Positions 1 to 8,186 of a stretch of 25,641 bases of DNA are shown piece by piece (the first letter of the stretch is position 1; the number at the start of each line of letters is the position of its first letter). This DNA comes from Clostridia bacterium (lineage in GTDB: Bacteria > Bacillota > Clostridia > TANB77 > UBA1234), in assembly GCA_900753975.1 (NCBI GenBank), contig CAAEBC010000008.1:1-25641 (forward strand), given 5' to 3'. Made by a program: the position numbers and the translations under genes. Under the pieces are notes generated by a model, which saw only the letters and a list, made by a program, of their open reading frames with translations, did no database searches and was not told the DNA's origin.

Positions 1-82
1 GTATTATTATCTGTCGGCATAGTAGTTGATTTTTGTAAAGTCGTAAAGCCTTGTCGATAATTGACTTTTAATTTGTTTTACT

Positions 83-110
83 TTGAATATTTATTGTGAT
101 AAGATATAAA
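83..110 (+). promoter_or_regulatory. possible sigma-A promoter upstream of splB
   Basis: TTGAAT (83-88) and TATAAA (105-110) are separated by 16 bases, a reasonable vegetative-type promoter. It would start transcription near 117, ahead of a 12-codon frame and splB. AT-rich DNA gives such matches by chance, so this is tentative. Confidence 0.35.
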
Positions 111-135
111 TGATCATTTTTTTAGGAGCGTTTTT

Positions 136-174
136 ATGTATTCCACATACGAAAGAAAAAATATTTATAAATAA
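136..174 (+). CDS. possible 12-codon leader peptide upstream of splB
   Basis: A short frame (MYSTYERKNIYK) begins at ATG 136 and stops at TAA 172-174. An AGGAG at 124-128 lies 7 bases ahead of the ATG, and a promoter-like pair lies about 30 bases upstream. This is everything a translated leader needs, but the peptide matches nothing I know and there is no clear attenuator between it and splB at 262. It could be a decayed gene start or chance. Confidence 0.2.
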   Translation: MYSTYERKNIYK

Positions 175-261
175 ATTATATATCCAAACAAAAACAAGAA
201 ATATTATAACTTTTACGCATAATATTTTTCCTAATATAAACAATATAAATGAGGTGTTTAT

Positions 262-1260
262 ATGTTTAAGCCAGACATGATTTATTATGAAAAAAATATT
301 ACAAGCTATAGATTAGGAAAAGAATTATTAGAAAAATACAAAGACGTTCCACAAGTCATCATACAAAGCCATAACAAAATAGACGAATTTCGCAGTATGC
401 CAAACACAGAATTTGTGCATCTAAAAAAACATCTTATAATAGGAGTTCGAAAAACTCATAAATATGAACCAAATCATAAAGTATCAGACTTTTTAGTTCC
501 ATACACATCATCTGGTTGTACGGCAATGTGTATGTACTGCTATCTAGTATGTAATTTCAACAAATGTTCATACCTTAGACTATTTGTAAACAGAGAAGAA
601 ATGTTAGAAAAAATAATAAAAACAGCAAACAAACTCCCACCCGCAACAACATTCGAAATAGGAAGCAATAGCGACTTAGTTTTAGAAAACACAATTACAG
701 GAAACTTACCTTGGACAATAGAAAACTTCATAAGAACCCCGAACGGAATACTTACCTTTCCAACAAAATTCGATATGGTAGACCCAATATTAAACATCAA
801 TGCCCAAAACAGAGTTATACCAAGAATAAGTGTAAACCCGCAAGAAATAATAAACATGGTAGAATTCGGAACTTCGAGACTAAACGACAGAATAACTGCA
901 ATAAACAAGTTAAAAGACTCTGGATATAACGTAGGCATACTAATAGCCCCAATAATCCTTATAAATAATTGGGAAAAACTATACGAAAATCTATTCAAAA
1001 CCCTTAGTGAAAAACTAACAGAAAAAGCTAAAAAAGAAGTGTTTTTCGAAATGATATTCATGACATACAGTTACGTCCATAGAATGATAAACTCAGATAT
1101 GTTTCCAAATGCCATAAATCTTTTTGACAAAGATCAAATGACAATGCGTGGAAGAGGAAAATATATGTATAAGCAATCCATAAAAGAATCAGCCACCAAA
1201 GAAATCTTAACAATGTTTAGAAAATATTTCCCCAAAAACAAACTAATCTACATCGTCTAA
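262..1260 (+). CDS. splB: spore photoproduct lyase (radical SAM DNA repair enzyme)
   Basis: 332 aa, close to the usual ~340. The family reverses the spore photoproduct (5-thyminyl-5,6-dihydrothymine) in spore DNA during germination, using a 4Fe-4S cluster and S-adenosylmethionine. The cluster motif CxxxCxxC is at C86, C90 and C93 (GCTAMCMYCY). The rest follows the B. subtilis protein well, including FEIGSNSDLV (131-140), a TKF motif near 168-170, ISVNPQ, FGTSRLNDR, APIILINNW and the RGRGKYMY segment near 296-303. The B. subtilis hydrogen-donor cysteine (Cys141, in an FEAACTSD context) aligns with Ser135 here. Extra cysteines at 97 and 102 lie just after the cluster motif. The start is supported by GAGGTG six bases upstream. 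The gene stands alone and is convergent with rpe across a long palindrome. Family assignment is confident; activity is uncertain because of the missing cysteine. Confidence 0.93.
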   Translation: MFKPDMIYYEKNITSYRLGKELLEKYKDVPQVIIQSHNKIDEFRSMPNTEFVHLKKHLIIGVRKTHKYEPNHKVSDFLVPYTSSGCTAMCMYCYLVCNFNKCSYLRLFVNREEMLEKIIKTANKLPPATTFEIGSNSDLVLENTITGNLPWTIENFIRTPNGILTFPTKFDMVDPILNINAQNRVIPRISVNPQEIINMVEFGTSRLNDRITAINKLKDSGYNVGILIAPIILINNWEKLYENLFKTLSEKLTEKAKKEVFFEMIFMTYSYVHRMINSDMFPNAINLFDKDQMTMRGRGKYMYKQSIKESATKEILTMFRKYFPKNKLIYIV

Positions 1261-1276
1261 ACATTCTCAAACTCCA

Positions 1277-1470
1277 GCAAAAAAATTCTCACCTCCGAAA
1301 AAAATAAATAGATTGACACCACATACTAAAAAAGCAAGCTAGATATATAAAATTTTTTGAACAACGGTTTGGTGTGGCGAGGGTTCAAAAAATTTTATAT
1401 ATCTAGCTTGCCTGCTCTAACTTCAATAAGTCAATCTATTTATTTTTTTCGGAGGTGAGAATTTTTTTGC
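1277..1470. repeat. nested long palindrome (41-bp outer and 29-bp inner perfect arms)
   Basis: Outer arms 1277-1317 and 1430-1470 are perfect inverted repeats of 41 bases. Inner arms 1334-1362 and 1383-1411 are perfect inverted repeats of 29 bases around a 20-base loop (1363-1382). The 16 and 18 bases between inner and outer arms do not pair well. The element fills the space between the convergent 3' ends of splB and rpe, so it probably also blocks read-through both ways. It resembles a MITE or a very long stem-loop; no transposase is near. Confidence 0.85.
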
Positions 1471-1474
1471 TTCA

Positions 1475-2114
1475 CTAATTTTCAATTTTAAAACGTCTAA
1501 TAACATCTCCGCTTATCCGTTGCTTTAAATATCGCCGTCCCAGCAACTAAAATATTTGCCCCAGCTTTAACAGCATCTTGAAACGTATCAAGGTTAATTC
1601 CCCCATCAACTTCTATATCAATCTTATCATTCAAAAGTCGTAATTCATTAACTTTATCCAAACACATCCCAATAAGTTTTTGTCCACCAAATCCAGGTTC
1701 AACAGTCATAACCAGTACCATATCCACCTTTTCCAAAAAAGGCATAATCTTTTTCAAAGGTGTGTCCGGCTTTAACGTAATTCCAACTTTAATTCCAAGT
1801 GAATGTATATAATCAATAAGCTCAAAACACTCTTCTATATTTACAGTCTCAACATGAAAAATAATTATATCCGATTTCTTGAAATCTAAAATCCATTCTC
1901 TAGGATTTTCAACCATTAAGTGCGTCTCAATTATACCATCCGTTGCAGCCCTTGCTTTTTCATACATCTCCTTGCCAGGAGTTATATTATTTACAAATCT
2001 GCCATCCATCACATCTACATGAATCCTATCTGCTCCAAGAGACATGACATCTTTTACTTCTTTTTCTAAGTTATCAAAATCAGCTGCCAAAATTGAAGGC
2101 GAAACTTTTACCAC
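1475..2114 (-). CDS. rpe: ribulose-phosphate 3-epimerase, needs a +1 shift near its 3' end
   Basis: Interconverts ribulose 5-phosphate and xylulose 5-phosphate in the pentose phosphate pathway; TIM barrel. Metal and catalytic residues are visible: H32 and D34 (HVDVMDG), H65 (HLMVENP), the EPGFGGQ loop (139-145) and D170 (EVDGGI). The start is GTG at 2114, seven bases after an AGGAGG inside the end of rsgA, and the genes overlap by 7 bp. In the plain frame the protein stops at 1497 after an atypical tail, KRRCY. At codon 202 that frame has CGG followed by A. Skipping the C gives K-G-D-V-I-R-R-F-K-I-E-N and a stop at 1475-1477, for 212 aa, close to the usual ~215-220. Last gene of the operon. 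The family is certain; the 3' extension is inferred. Confidence 0.9.
1508..1511 (-). other. CGGA +1 shift site in rpe
   Basis: On the minus strand the frame reads GAT AAG CGG AGA TGT TAT TAG. Dropping the C gives GAT AAG GGA GAT GTT ATT AGA, which continues for 11 codons with an RPE-like basic tail. It is one of only three in-frame CGG codons in the window, and all three are CGG-A at frame breaks. Because the tail is poorly conserved, this is the weakest of the three sites on its own. Confidence 0.6.
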
Positions 2115-2962
2115 TTCTTATCCTCCTTTAATTTTTGATACAATGTACAATACCTTTCATATCTGCCTTTATCTATCTTCATCTTTTCTACGGCATTCTT
2201 AACACCACATTTTTTCTCTTTAATATGAGTGCAGCCTCTAAATTCGCATTCACTAATATGTGGTAAAAATTCTATAAAATATTTATCTAAATCTTTGTAA
2301 GAAATTCCTTGTACATCATAAGAAGAGAACCCTGGTGTATCTGCTATATATGTATCTGGTGCAATTTCAAAAAGTTCAACATATTTAGTTGTATGCTTAC
2401 CTTTTAAAGTTTTGTCAGAAACTAATCCTTCTTCTGAAATAACATCTCTAAAAATATTATTTGTAAGAGCAGATTTACCAACACCAGAATTACCTGTAAA
2501 TGCAGTTATCTTTCCTTTTAGCAAAACAGCAAGCTTTTCTATACCTAAGCCGTTTTTCGCATCTGTAGTTATTACTTGATATCCTATTTTTTCATAAGTA
2601 TCAATAATATCATCGCAATCATCTTTTAAATCTATTTTATTGATACAAATCAAAATATCTAGTCCAACTTTTTCTGCCATGACCAATTGCTTATCAAGAA
2701 GCATAAGATCTGGCTTAGGATTAGTTGTCGCCATCACCATAATTATTTGATTTATGTTTGCAATAGGTGGTCTAATAAATTCGTTGTCTCTAGGATAAAT
2801 TTTATCTATTGCCCAGTCAGCATTTAGACCTATAATATCACCTACCAAAGGCTTTAACTTTAAAAACCTCATGTTACCTTTTGCAACACATCTTAATATT
2901 TTTCCTTCTTCTGTTTTTACTTTATACACACTAGGTTCTACTTTTAAAACTCTTCCTACCAT
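2108..2962 (-). CDS. rsgA: ribosome small-subunit-dependent GTPase A
   Basis: 284 aa. A circularly permuted GTPase (YloQ/CpgA) that acts in late 30S subunit maturation. It has an N-terminal OB fold (about 1-65). The GTPase motifs come in permuted order: G4 NKID at 108-111, G1 GNSGVGKS at 157-164 and G3 DTPG at 208-211. The C-terminal zinc site is C239, C244, H246 and C252. The start ATG follows GAGGAG with six bases between. It lies 15 bp after prkC and overlaps rpe. In B. subtilis this protein is a known PrkC phosphorylation target, which fits the gene order here. Complete, with no odd features. Confidence 0.96.
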   Translation of the reverse strand: MVGRVLKVEPSVYKVKTEEGKILRCVAKGNMRFLKLKPLVGDIIGLNADWAIDKIYPRDNEFIRPPIANINQIIMVMATTNPKPDLMLLDKQLVMAEKVGLDILICINKIDLKDDCDDIIDTYEKIGYQVITTDAKNGLGIEKLAVLLKGKITAFTGNSGVGKSALTNNIFRDVISEEGLVSDKTLKGKHTTKYVELFEIAPDTYIADTPGFSSYDVQGISYKDLDKYFIEFLPHISECEFRGCTHIKEKKCGVKNAVEKMKIDKGRYERYCTLYQKLKEDKKW

Positions 2963-2977
2963 TATAGCTCCTCAAAA

Positions 2978-4987
2978 TTAATCTAATATTTGTTCAGAAT
3001 CTAATTTGCCGTCAATGTATAACTTTAAGTATGCACCTTTTGCATCTGTTACGTCTACATTTATAATTCCATCTTCTCTTGTATGAGTTCCTTCATACTC
3101 TACTCTTGTACCAATAGCGGCACTTTGTAATACAACTTTAACTTCAAATGTTTCTCTTTCACCTTTGTTTGAAAGATTTATTTTTATACTTCTCTTTTTG
3201 CCAGTCACAACTGGATTTTGATTGTCATTATTTTTATCGTCATCTTTCTTACCATCATCTGTTTTATTTAGCTTATTTATAACAATAACTACAGATGTTA
3301 ATTCAGAAACAACAGAATCTTTTTCGATAGACTGACTAACTACTTTGCCATCTTCTTTTGCTTCATTACTGATTGTAGTTACTTCTGCTATCAACTTTTT
3401 ACTTGTTAATAGTTTAGTAGCTTGTTCTTCTGTAAGTCCAAGAACATTTGGTACTACTACAAGTCCGTCTTCAACACCTTTACTTACATATACAGTAACT
3501 GTTGAACCAACCGGAACTTCTTCGTTATATTGTGGGTCCTGAGATATAATTTCGCCAGATGGTACTTCGTTATCAAATTTTTCTTCTCTTGCAAAAACTA
3601 ATCCTTTTTGTTCAATCATTATCTTTGCTGCATCTACACCAGTATTGCCATTTGCCTTTACATTTGGAACAAGAACAACTTTACCACCTTTACTTAAGTT
3701 TACAGTTACACTTGCACCCTCTTTTAAAGTATAGTTTTTTGGAAAACTTTGTTTTGCAACATATCCCTTTGGATATTCACTTTCAACTTCTACACCAAGT
3801 TGCATTACTAAGTTTTTAGCCTCTAAAGTTTTTCTTGCCTCTTCCTCTTCCATTCCAACAACATTTGGAACCTCTGTAATATTATTATTACCACCAAGTA
3901 AATTTCCAATAACATAGCTACCAAGTTTAAATGCAACAAAAAATAAACCAATAGCAACAACTAAAATTACGACTAACTTAATAACAGCTTGCTTTTTTGT
4001 AATTCCTTTACTCACTTCAATCTCCTCTTTTTCGTCAAATTTAATTTTCTTTGTTTCTTCATTTGCACTTTTATTTAGATTTTCTATTCCTACTATAGGA
4101 ATTTTTTGTGTAGGGAATTCATCAGCTTTTCTGATAGTCACAACAGCATCAGTAACTTCTGCAGGATTTTTTAATATTCTTTCTAAGTCTTTTTGCATCT
4201 CTCCTGCTGACTGATATCTTTCTGAAATATCTTTTGCCATTGCTTTCATTATTATATTATTAACACCAATAGGAATATCTTTATTGATCTCAATTGGCTC
4301 TTTTGGTGTTTCTTGTATATGTTTCAAAGCCACTGAAACAGGTGTATCTCCATCAAAAGGAAGTTTTCCTGTAACCATCTCATATAGCACAACACCTAGT
4401 GAATATATATCAGATTTTTCATCAGTATATCCACCTCTTGCATGCTCTGGAGAAAAATAATGTACACTTCCTATTGTACTTCCAAAAGCATTTATTGTAG
4501 AATTAGACACAGCTTTTGCTATACCAAAATCTGTAACCTTTGCAACACCATCTTTTGTTATTATGATGTTATGAGGTTTTATATCTCTATGTATAATATG
4601 ATTAGCATGAGCTTTAGCAAGACCTGCTGCTATTTGTGCTGCAATGTCTACAGCCTCTCGCCAATCAAGTTTTCCTTTTCTTGTTATAATATCTTTTAAA
4701 GTCTCACCCTCAATTAGTTCCATAACAATATAATGCATATTATCTTCGTTTCCAACATCATAGATGGATACTATGTTTGGATGTGAAAGACTTGCTGCTG
4801 CTTGAGCTTCTATTTGAAATCTTTTAATAAATTCAGCATCGTTTGCAAATTCATCTTTTAATACTTTTATAGCAACATTCCTATTTAAAAGTTTGCATCT
4901 TGCTTTATAGACAGTTGCCATTCCTCCGACACCTATTTTTTCTAATATCTCATATCTATTTCCCAAAGTTTTTCCAACTAAATCCAT
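2978..4987 (-). CDS. prkC: membrane Ser/Thr protein kinase with three PASTA domains
   Basis: 669 aa. A cytoplasmic kinase domain (about 10-270) has the glycine loop GVGGMATVY (19-27), K41, E60, HRD at 133-135 with D135, N140, and DFG at 153-155. A linker leads to one transmembrane helix (about 335-361). Outside the cell there are three PASTA repeats (about 371-436, 437-509, 510-578), each opening with a VPNV-type motif, which bind muropeptides or lipid II in this family. A Lys/Asp/Asn-rich spacer and a C-terminal beta-rich domain of about 70 residues follow; I do not recognise the latter. In spore formers the kinase senses peptidoglycan fragments and promotes germination and growth. Its phosphatase gene lies 14 bp upstream. 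Confidence 0.96.
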   Translation of the reverse strand: MDLVGKTLGNRYEILEKIGVGGMATVYKARCKLLNRNVAIKVLKDEFANDAEFIKRFQIEAQAAASLSHPNIVSIYDVGNEDNMHYIVMELIEGETLKDIITRKGKLDWREAVDIAAQIAAGLAKAHANHIIHRDIKPHNIIITKDGVAKVTDFGIAKAVSNSTINAFGSTIGSVHYFSPEHARGGYTDEKSDIYSLGVVLYEMVTGKLPFDGDTPVSVALKHIQETPKEPIEINKDIPIGVNNIIMKAMAKDISERYQSAGEMQKDLERILKNPAEVTDAVVTIRKADEFPTQKIPIVGIENLNKSANEETKKIKFDEKEEIEVSKGITKKQAVIKLVVILVVAIGLFFVAFKLGSYVIGNLLGGNNNITEVPNVVGMEEEEARKTLEAKNLVMQLGVEVESEYPKGYVAKQSFPKNYTLKEGASVTVNLSKGGKVVLVPNVKANGNTGVDAAKIMIEQKGLVFAREEKFDNEVPSGEIISQDPQYNEEVPVGSTVTVYVSKGVEDGLVVVPNVLGLTEEQATKLLTSKKLIAEVTTISNEAKEDGKVVSQSIEKDSVVSELTSVVIVINKLNKTDDGKKDDDKNNDNQNPVVTGKKRSIKINLSNKGERETFEVKVVLQSAAIGTRVEYEGTHTREDGIINVDVTDAKGAYLKLYIDGKLDSEQILD

Positions 4988-5001
4988 TCTTTGCCTCCTG
5001 A

Positions 5002-5743
5002 CTAATCTTTAGAAACTAAGATTACACTAATATTATCGTTGCCACCATTTTCGTTAGCTGCATCTATTAAGTGTTTACATGTATTTTCTAAATTATTTTT
5101 TTCATTTGTAATTATATTAAATATTTCTTCATTTGTTAGCATATTTGTAAGACCATCTGTACACATAAGTAATACATCATCTTTTAAAAAGCCTTTTACT
5201 AATATATCTGGCTCGATATACGGTTCACATCCAACTACTTTTAATAATATATTTTTTTGAGGATGATTATATGCTTGTTCTTTAGTGATTGTCCCCTCTT
5301 TTAGCAAAGCCTGCACATAAGAGTGATCTGTAGTTAGTTGCCTAATTATATTTTTTCTAATTCTATAAAGCCTACTATCTCCAATATGACCTATATATAC
5401 TCTATTACCAAAAGTAATCGCTAAAATGACAGTAGTGCCCATCCCTTTATATGTTTCATCTTTTTCTGCAATCTCGTAAATTTCTTTATTAGCACGACTA
5501 ATTGCACCTCTAATCAAATCGTTTATTTGATCTTCAACTAATTCTATATCATATATATTTTCATCTATATAAGACTTTATCGCGCTTATTGCTGTCGTAC
5601 TTGCAATCTCTCCGGCCATTTACACCGCCCATACCATCGGCAATTATAAAGTATTTTACATTTTCAAAATCATCGCATATAAAAATACTATCTTGATTTT
5701 GCTTTCTAGTTCTTCCTATGTCTGTAAGTCCGAAAAATTTCAT
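5002..5743 (-). CDS. prpC: PP2C-type Ser/Thr phosphatase, needs a +1 shift at codon 44
   Basis: Partner phosphatase of PrkC. The first 43 codons (MKFFGLTDIGRTRKQNQD, then ADGMGG at 35-40) and the remainder (AS..., MCTDGLTNML, GGNDNISVILV) lie in different frames. In the first frame codon 44 is CGG followed by A, and translation would stop after 60 residues at 5561. Dropping the C gives DGMGGVNGGEIAS, matching the family's DGMGGxNAGExAS with no gap. The corrected protein is 246 aa, a normal length, and keeps the metal-binding aspartates of the DGMGG, TDG and GGNDN motifs. An internal ATG at 5619 is not a credible start because it would remove the first metal site. The gene sits 59 bp after rlmN and 14 bp before prkC. 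Confidence 0.9.
5611..5614 (-). other. CGGA +1 shift site in prpC
   Basis: The minus strand reads GTA AAT GGC CGG AGA GAT TGC. Reading CGGA as one glycine gives V-N-G-G-E-I-A-S, aligning with the conserved N-A-G-E of PP2C phosphatases residue for residue. The zero frame ends 17 codons later. The preceding codon is GGC, different from the other two sites, so only CGGA is shared. Confidence 0.75.
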
Positions 5744-5802
5744 CCTCTCACCTCGTTTCCATAAGTTATTATATATTTAATTATATTGTATGTCTACATT
5801 TT

Positions 5803-6834
5803 TTATTCTTTCGATAGTTCTCTTTTATCTCTAACTAATTGACCACAAGCAGCACTAATATCACTGCCTAGCTCTCTTCTAACTGTTGCAACAATTCCTC
5901 TGTCATTTAAAGTATCTCTAAACATAAGTATTTTCTCAGTACTACTCTTTTCATATTTTCCGCCTTTTATCTTATTAACCGGAATAAGATTAACATGACA
6001 AAGCATACCTTTTAAAAGTCTTGATAAATGAATTGCATCTTCTCTACTATCGTTTACGCCATCAACTAAAGCATACTCAAAAGTTATTCTTCTATTAGTA
6101 ATCTCTAAATATTTTTTACAAGCTGCTATAACTTCAGATATGTTATACACTTTATTTATTGGCATCATATCTGTACGAACTTCATCTCTACTACTATGAA
6201 GAGAGATACATAAATTACATTGAATATTTTCTTCTGCAAGTTTTAAAATCTTAGGCACAATTCCACAAGTAGAAATACTTATATGTCTTGCACCAATATT
6301 TAAACCTTTTGGGTCGTTAATCAATCTAATTGCTTTTATAACATTATCATAATTATCTAGTGGCTCGCCGATTCCCATAAATACAACATTTGAAATCGTA
6401 ACTCCAGACTCTTTTTGAACAGCCAGAATTTGTCCCACAATTTCACCAGGAGTCATATTTCTAACAAAACCGATCTTAGCTGATGCACAAAAGTTACATC
6501 CCATCTTACAACCGATTTGATTAGAAATACAAGCTGTATATCCATATTTATATTGCATCAAAACACTTTCTATAGCATGACCATCGTTTAGTTCAAACAA
6601 ATATTTTATTGTGCCATCTTTAGATTTTTGAAAATCTAATAACGTAAGTTGCTTAAGTACAAAATTTTGTTTTAGTTTTTCTATTAACTCTTTAGAAATG
6701 TCCGTCATCTCATCAAAAGAATCAACACCTTTATAAAGCCAGCTAAATATTTGCTTAGCTCTATACTTTTTTTCGCCCATCGCTACTAATGTTTCTTCGA
6801 GTTCTTCATAATTTAAATCTCTAATATTTACCAT
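5803..6834 (-). CDS. rlmN: 23S rRNA/tRNA adenine-C2 methyltransferase
   Basis: 343 aa from the chosen start. A radical SAM enzyme that methylates C2 of A2503 in 23S rRNA and A37 of some tRNAs by a ping-pong mechanism. The cluster motif CxxxCxxC is C109, C113, C116 (GCKMGCNFC). The two catalytic cysteines correspond to C102 (TACIS) and C330 (AACGQL). GIGEPLDN and the ARHISISTCG segment are also present. I prefer the ATG at 6834 over one four codons upstream (6846), because GGAG lies six bases before it while the upstream ATG lacks a ribosome-binding site. It lies between rsmB and prpC as in B. subtilis (yloN). Confidence 0.95.
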   Translation of the reverse strand: MVNIRDLNYEELEETLVAMGEKKYRAKQIFSWLYKGVDSFDEMTDISKELIEKLKQNFVLKQLTLLDFQKSKDGTIKYLFELNDGHAIESVLMQYKYGYTACISNQIGCKMGCNFCASAKIGFVRNMTPGEIVGQILAVQKESGVTISNVVFMGIGEPLDNYDNVIKAIRLINDPKGLNIGARHISISTCGIVPKILKLAEENIQCNLCISLHSSRDEVRTDMMPINKVYNISEVIAACKKYLEITNRRITFEYALVDGVNDSREDAIHLSRLLKGMLCHVNLIPVNKIKGGKYEKSSTEKILMFRDTLNDRGIVATVRRELGSDISAACGQLVRDKRELSKE

Positions 6835-6896
6835 ACTACTCTCCATTTCTCATAAACGAACTGCATCTCTTAATATCTTTAACTTCGATAAATATT

Positions 6897-8174
6897 TTAT
6901 GTTCGTTCTAACAAAGCAATATAAAATCCGTCAGTATTATCTATGTGAGGATATAATTTCACTTCTTCTATAAGTTTAAAATCTTCATGTTTAGATAAAA
7001 ACTTTTCTATTTGCAAGTGATTCTCTTCTTCAAAAACTGTACAAGTACTATAAACCATCTGACCACCATTTCTTAAATATTTTGAGCAAGTTTCAAGTAT
7101 CTTTTCTTGAACCTCAACTAATGTCAAAATATCTTCAGGATTCCTTGTCCATTTTATATCAGGCTTTTTCCTAATAACACCAATACCTGTGCACGGAACA
7201 TCTAATAAAATTTTATCGTAATATTTTTCAAAGGCTGGAGAATATTCTGAAGCATCTTTTTGAGTTGCATTTATTATGCTTATATCTAACTTGTTTGCTA
7301 AATCTTTAACAAGTTTCACCCTATGTTCATGAATATCCCAAGCATCAATTTTTCCAATATTTTTCATTAACTCTGCTAAGTAAGTAGTTTTACCACCAGG
7401 TGCACTACATGCATCTAGCACTTTCTCGCTGCTTTTAGGATTTAACTTTAATGCAGCAAGTTGTGCCGCTTCATCTTGTACTGTATAAAATTTATCTGAA
7501 AAATCATTAATCTTTTTAATGTATATACTATCTGGTAATTTACCTTTTTCACATTCAAATCCTTTAAGCTGTAATAATTTTAGAAGTTCATCGCGTGTTG
7601 TTTTAAGTGTATTTGCTCTAAGAGTTATGCATGGTTTAACATTATTTGCGTTCAAAAGTAATGTTACAAACTTTTTATCATGTTCTGTTAATAACTTGTC
7701 TACAAGCCATAAAGGATGTGAAGTGATAATTGATATTAGTTCATCTTCTAATATTGGCTGTGTAGAAAGATAATCTAGAAGTTTATCCAGTTCGTTTTTC
7801 TCTATCTTTCTAAGTATCGCGTTAGTGAATCTACTAGAAGCTTCATGCCCATATCTCTTAGCAAGTTTTACGCTTTCATTAACAGCAGCACTAACTGGGA
7901 TCTTATCTAAAAAAACTATTTGATATATTCCAATTCTTAAAATATTTAAAATCCAATCAGATATCTTGTTAATTTTGATACTTGAATATCTTTTTATAAT
8001 CGCATCCAAAGTTATCTTCCAAGTTATCACACCATAAACAAGTTCTGAAGCTAGTGCTTTGTCTAATGGGTCCATATCAGTTTTAGTAAATTCTTTGTCT
8101 ATTTCTATATTTGAATAGCTTTCTGCATTTTCTATCTTATAAAGAATATTTATTGCTAATTCTCTTGATGTCAT
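6897..8174 (-). CDS. rsmB: 16S rRNA m5C967 methyltransferase
   Basis: 425 aa. Methylates C5 of C967 in 16S rRNA. The N-terminal NusB-like RNA-binding domain (about 1-135) includes VSAAVNESVKLAKRYG and FTNAILRK. The C-terminal SAM-dependent domain has the SAM loop LDACSAPGGKT (253-263), the PC motif DVPCTG with C328, and the catalytic TC motif YSTCTV with C378. These are close to the E. coli Cys325/Cys375 pair. It starts 12 bp after the tagO-mnaA fusion and leads into rlmN, the yloM position of the B. subtilis cluster. Complete. Confidence 0.95.
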   Translation of the reverse strand: MTSRELAINILYKIENAESYSNIEIDKEFTKTDMDPLDKALASELVYGVITWKITLDAIIKRYSSIKINKISDWILNILRIGIYQIVFLDKIPVSAAVNESVKLAKRYGHEASSRFTNAILRKIEKNELDKLLDYLSTQPILEDELISIITSHPLWLVDKLLTEHDKKFVTLLLNANNVKPCITLRANTLKTTRDELLKLLQLKGFECEKGKLPDSIYIKKINDFSDKFYTVQDEAAQLAALKLNPKSSEKVLDACSAPGGKTTYLAELMKNIGKIDAWDIHEHRVKLVKDLANKLDISIINATQKDASEYSPAFEKYYDKILLDVPCTGIGVIRKKPDIKWTRNPEDILTLVEVQEKILETCSKYLRNGGQMVYSTCTVFEEENHLQIEKFLSKHEDFKLIEEVKLYPHIDNTDGFYIALLERT

Positions 8175-8186
8175 AAAATCTCCTTT

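Noticed and set aside
52..58. Spo0A box (TGTCGAT)
   Set aside because: One mismatch from the 0A box, but it is isolated, not placed sensibly against a promoter, and such matches arise by chance.
218..224. Sigma-G -10 element (CATAATA) upstream of splB
   Set aside because: The -10 fits the forespore consensus, and splB is sigma-G-controlled in B. subtilis, but no matching -35 lies at the right distance.
3559..3819. Open frames antisense to prkC, spoIIE, smc and other genes
   Set aside because: They lack ribosome-binding sites and recognisable domains and lie wholly opposite well-supported genes with strong codon bias.
5002..5619. A separate gene starting at the internal ATG 5619
   Set aside because: It would begin after the DGMGG metal site, has no ribosome-binding site, and overlaps the preceding frame that carries the true PP2C N-terminus.
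5600..5630. Classical -1 programmed frameshift
   Set aside because: The required shift is +1, there is no X XXY YYZ slippery heptamer at any of the three sites, and no stem-loop or pseudoknot is evident downstream.
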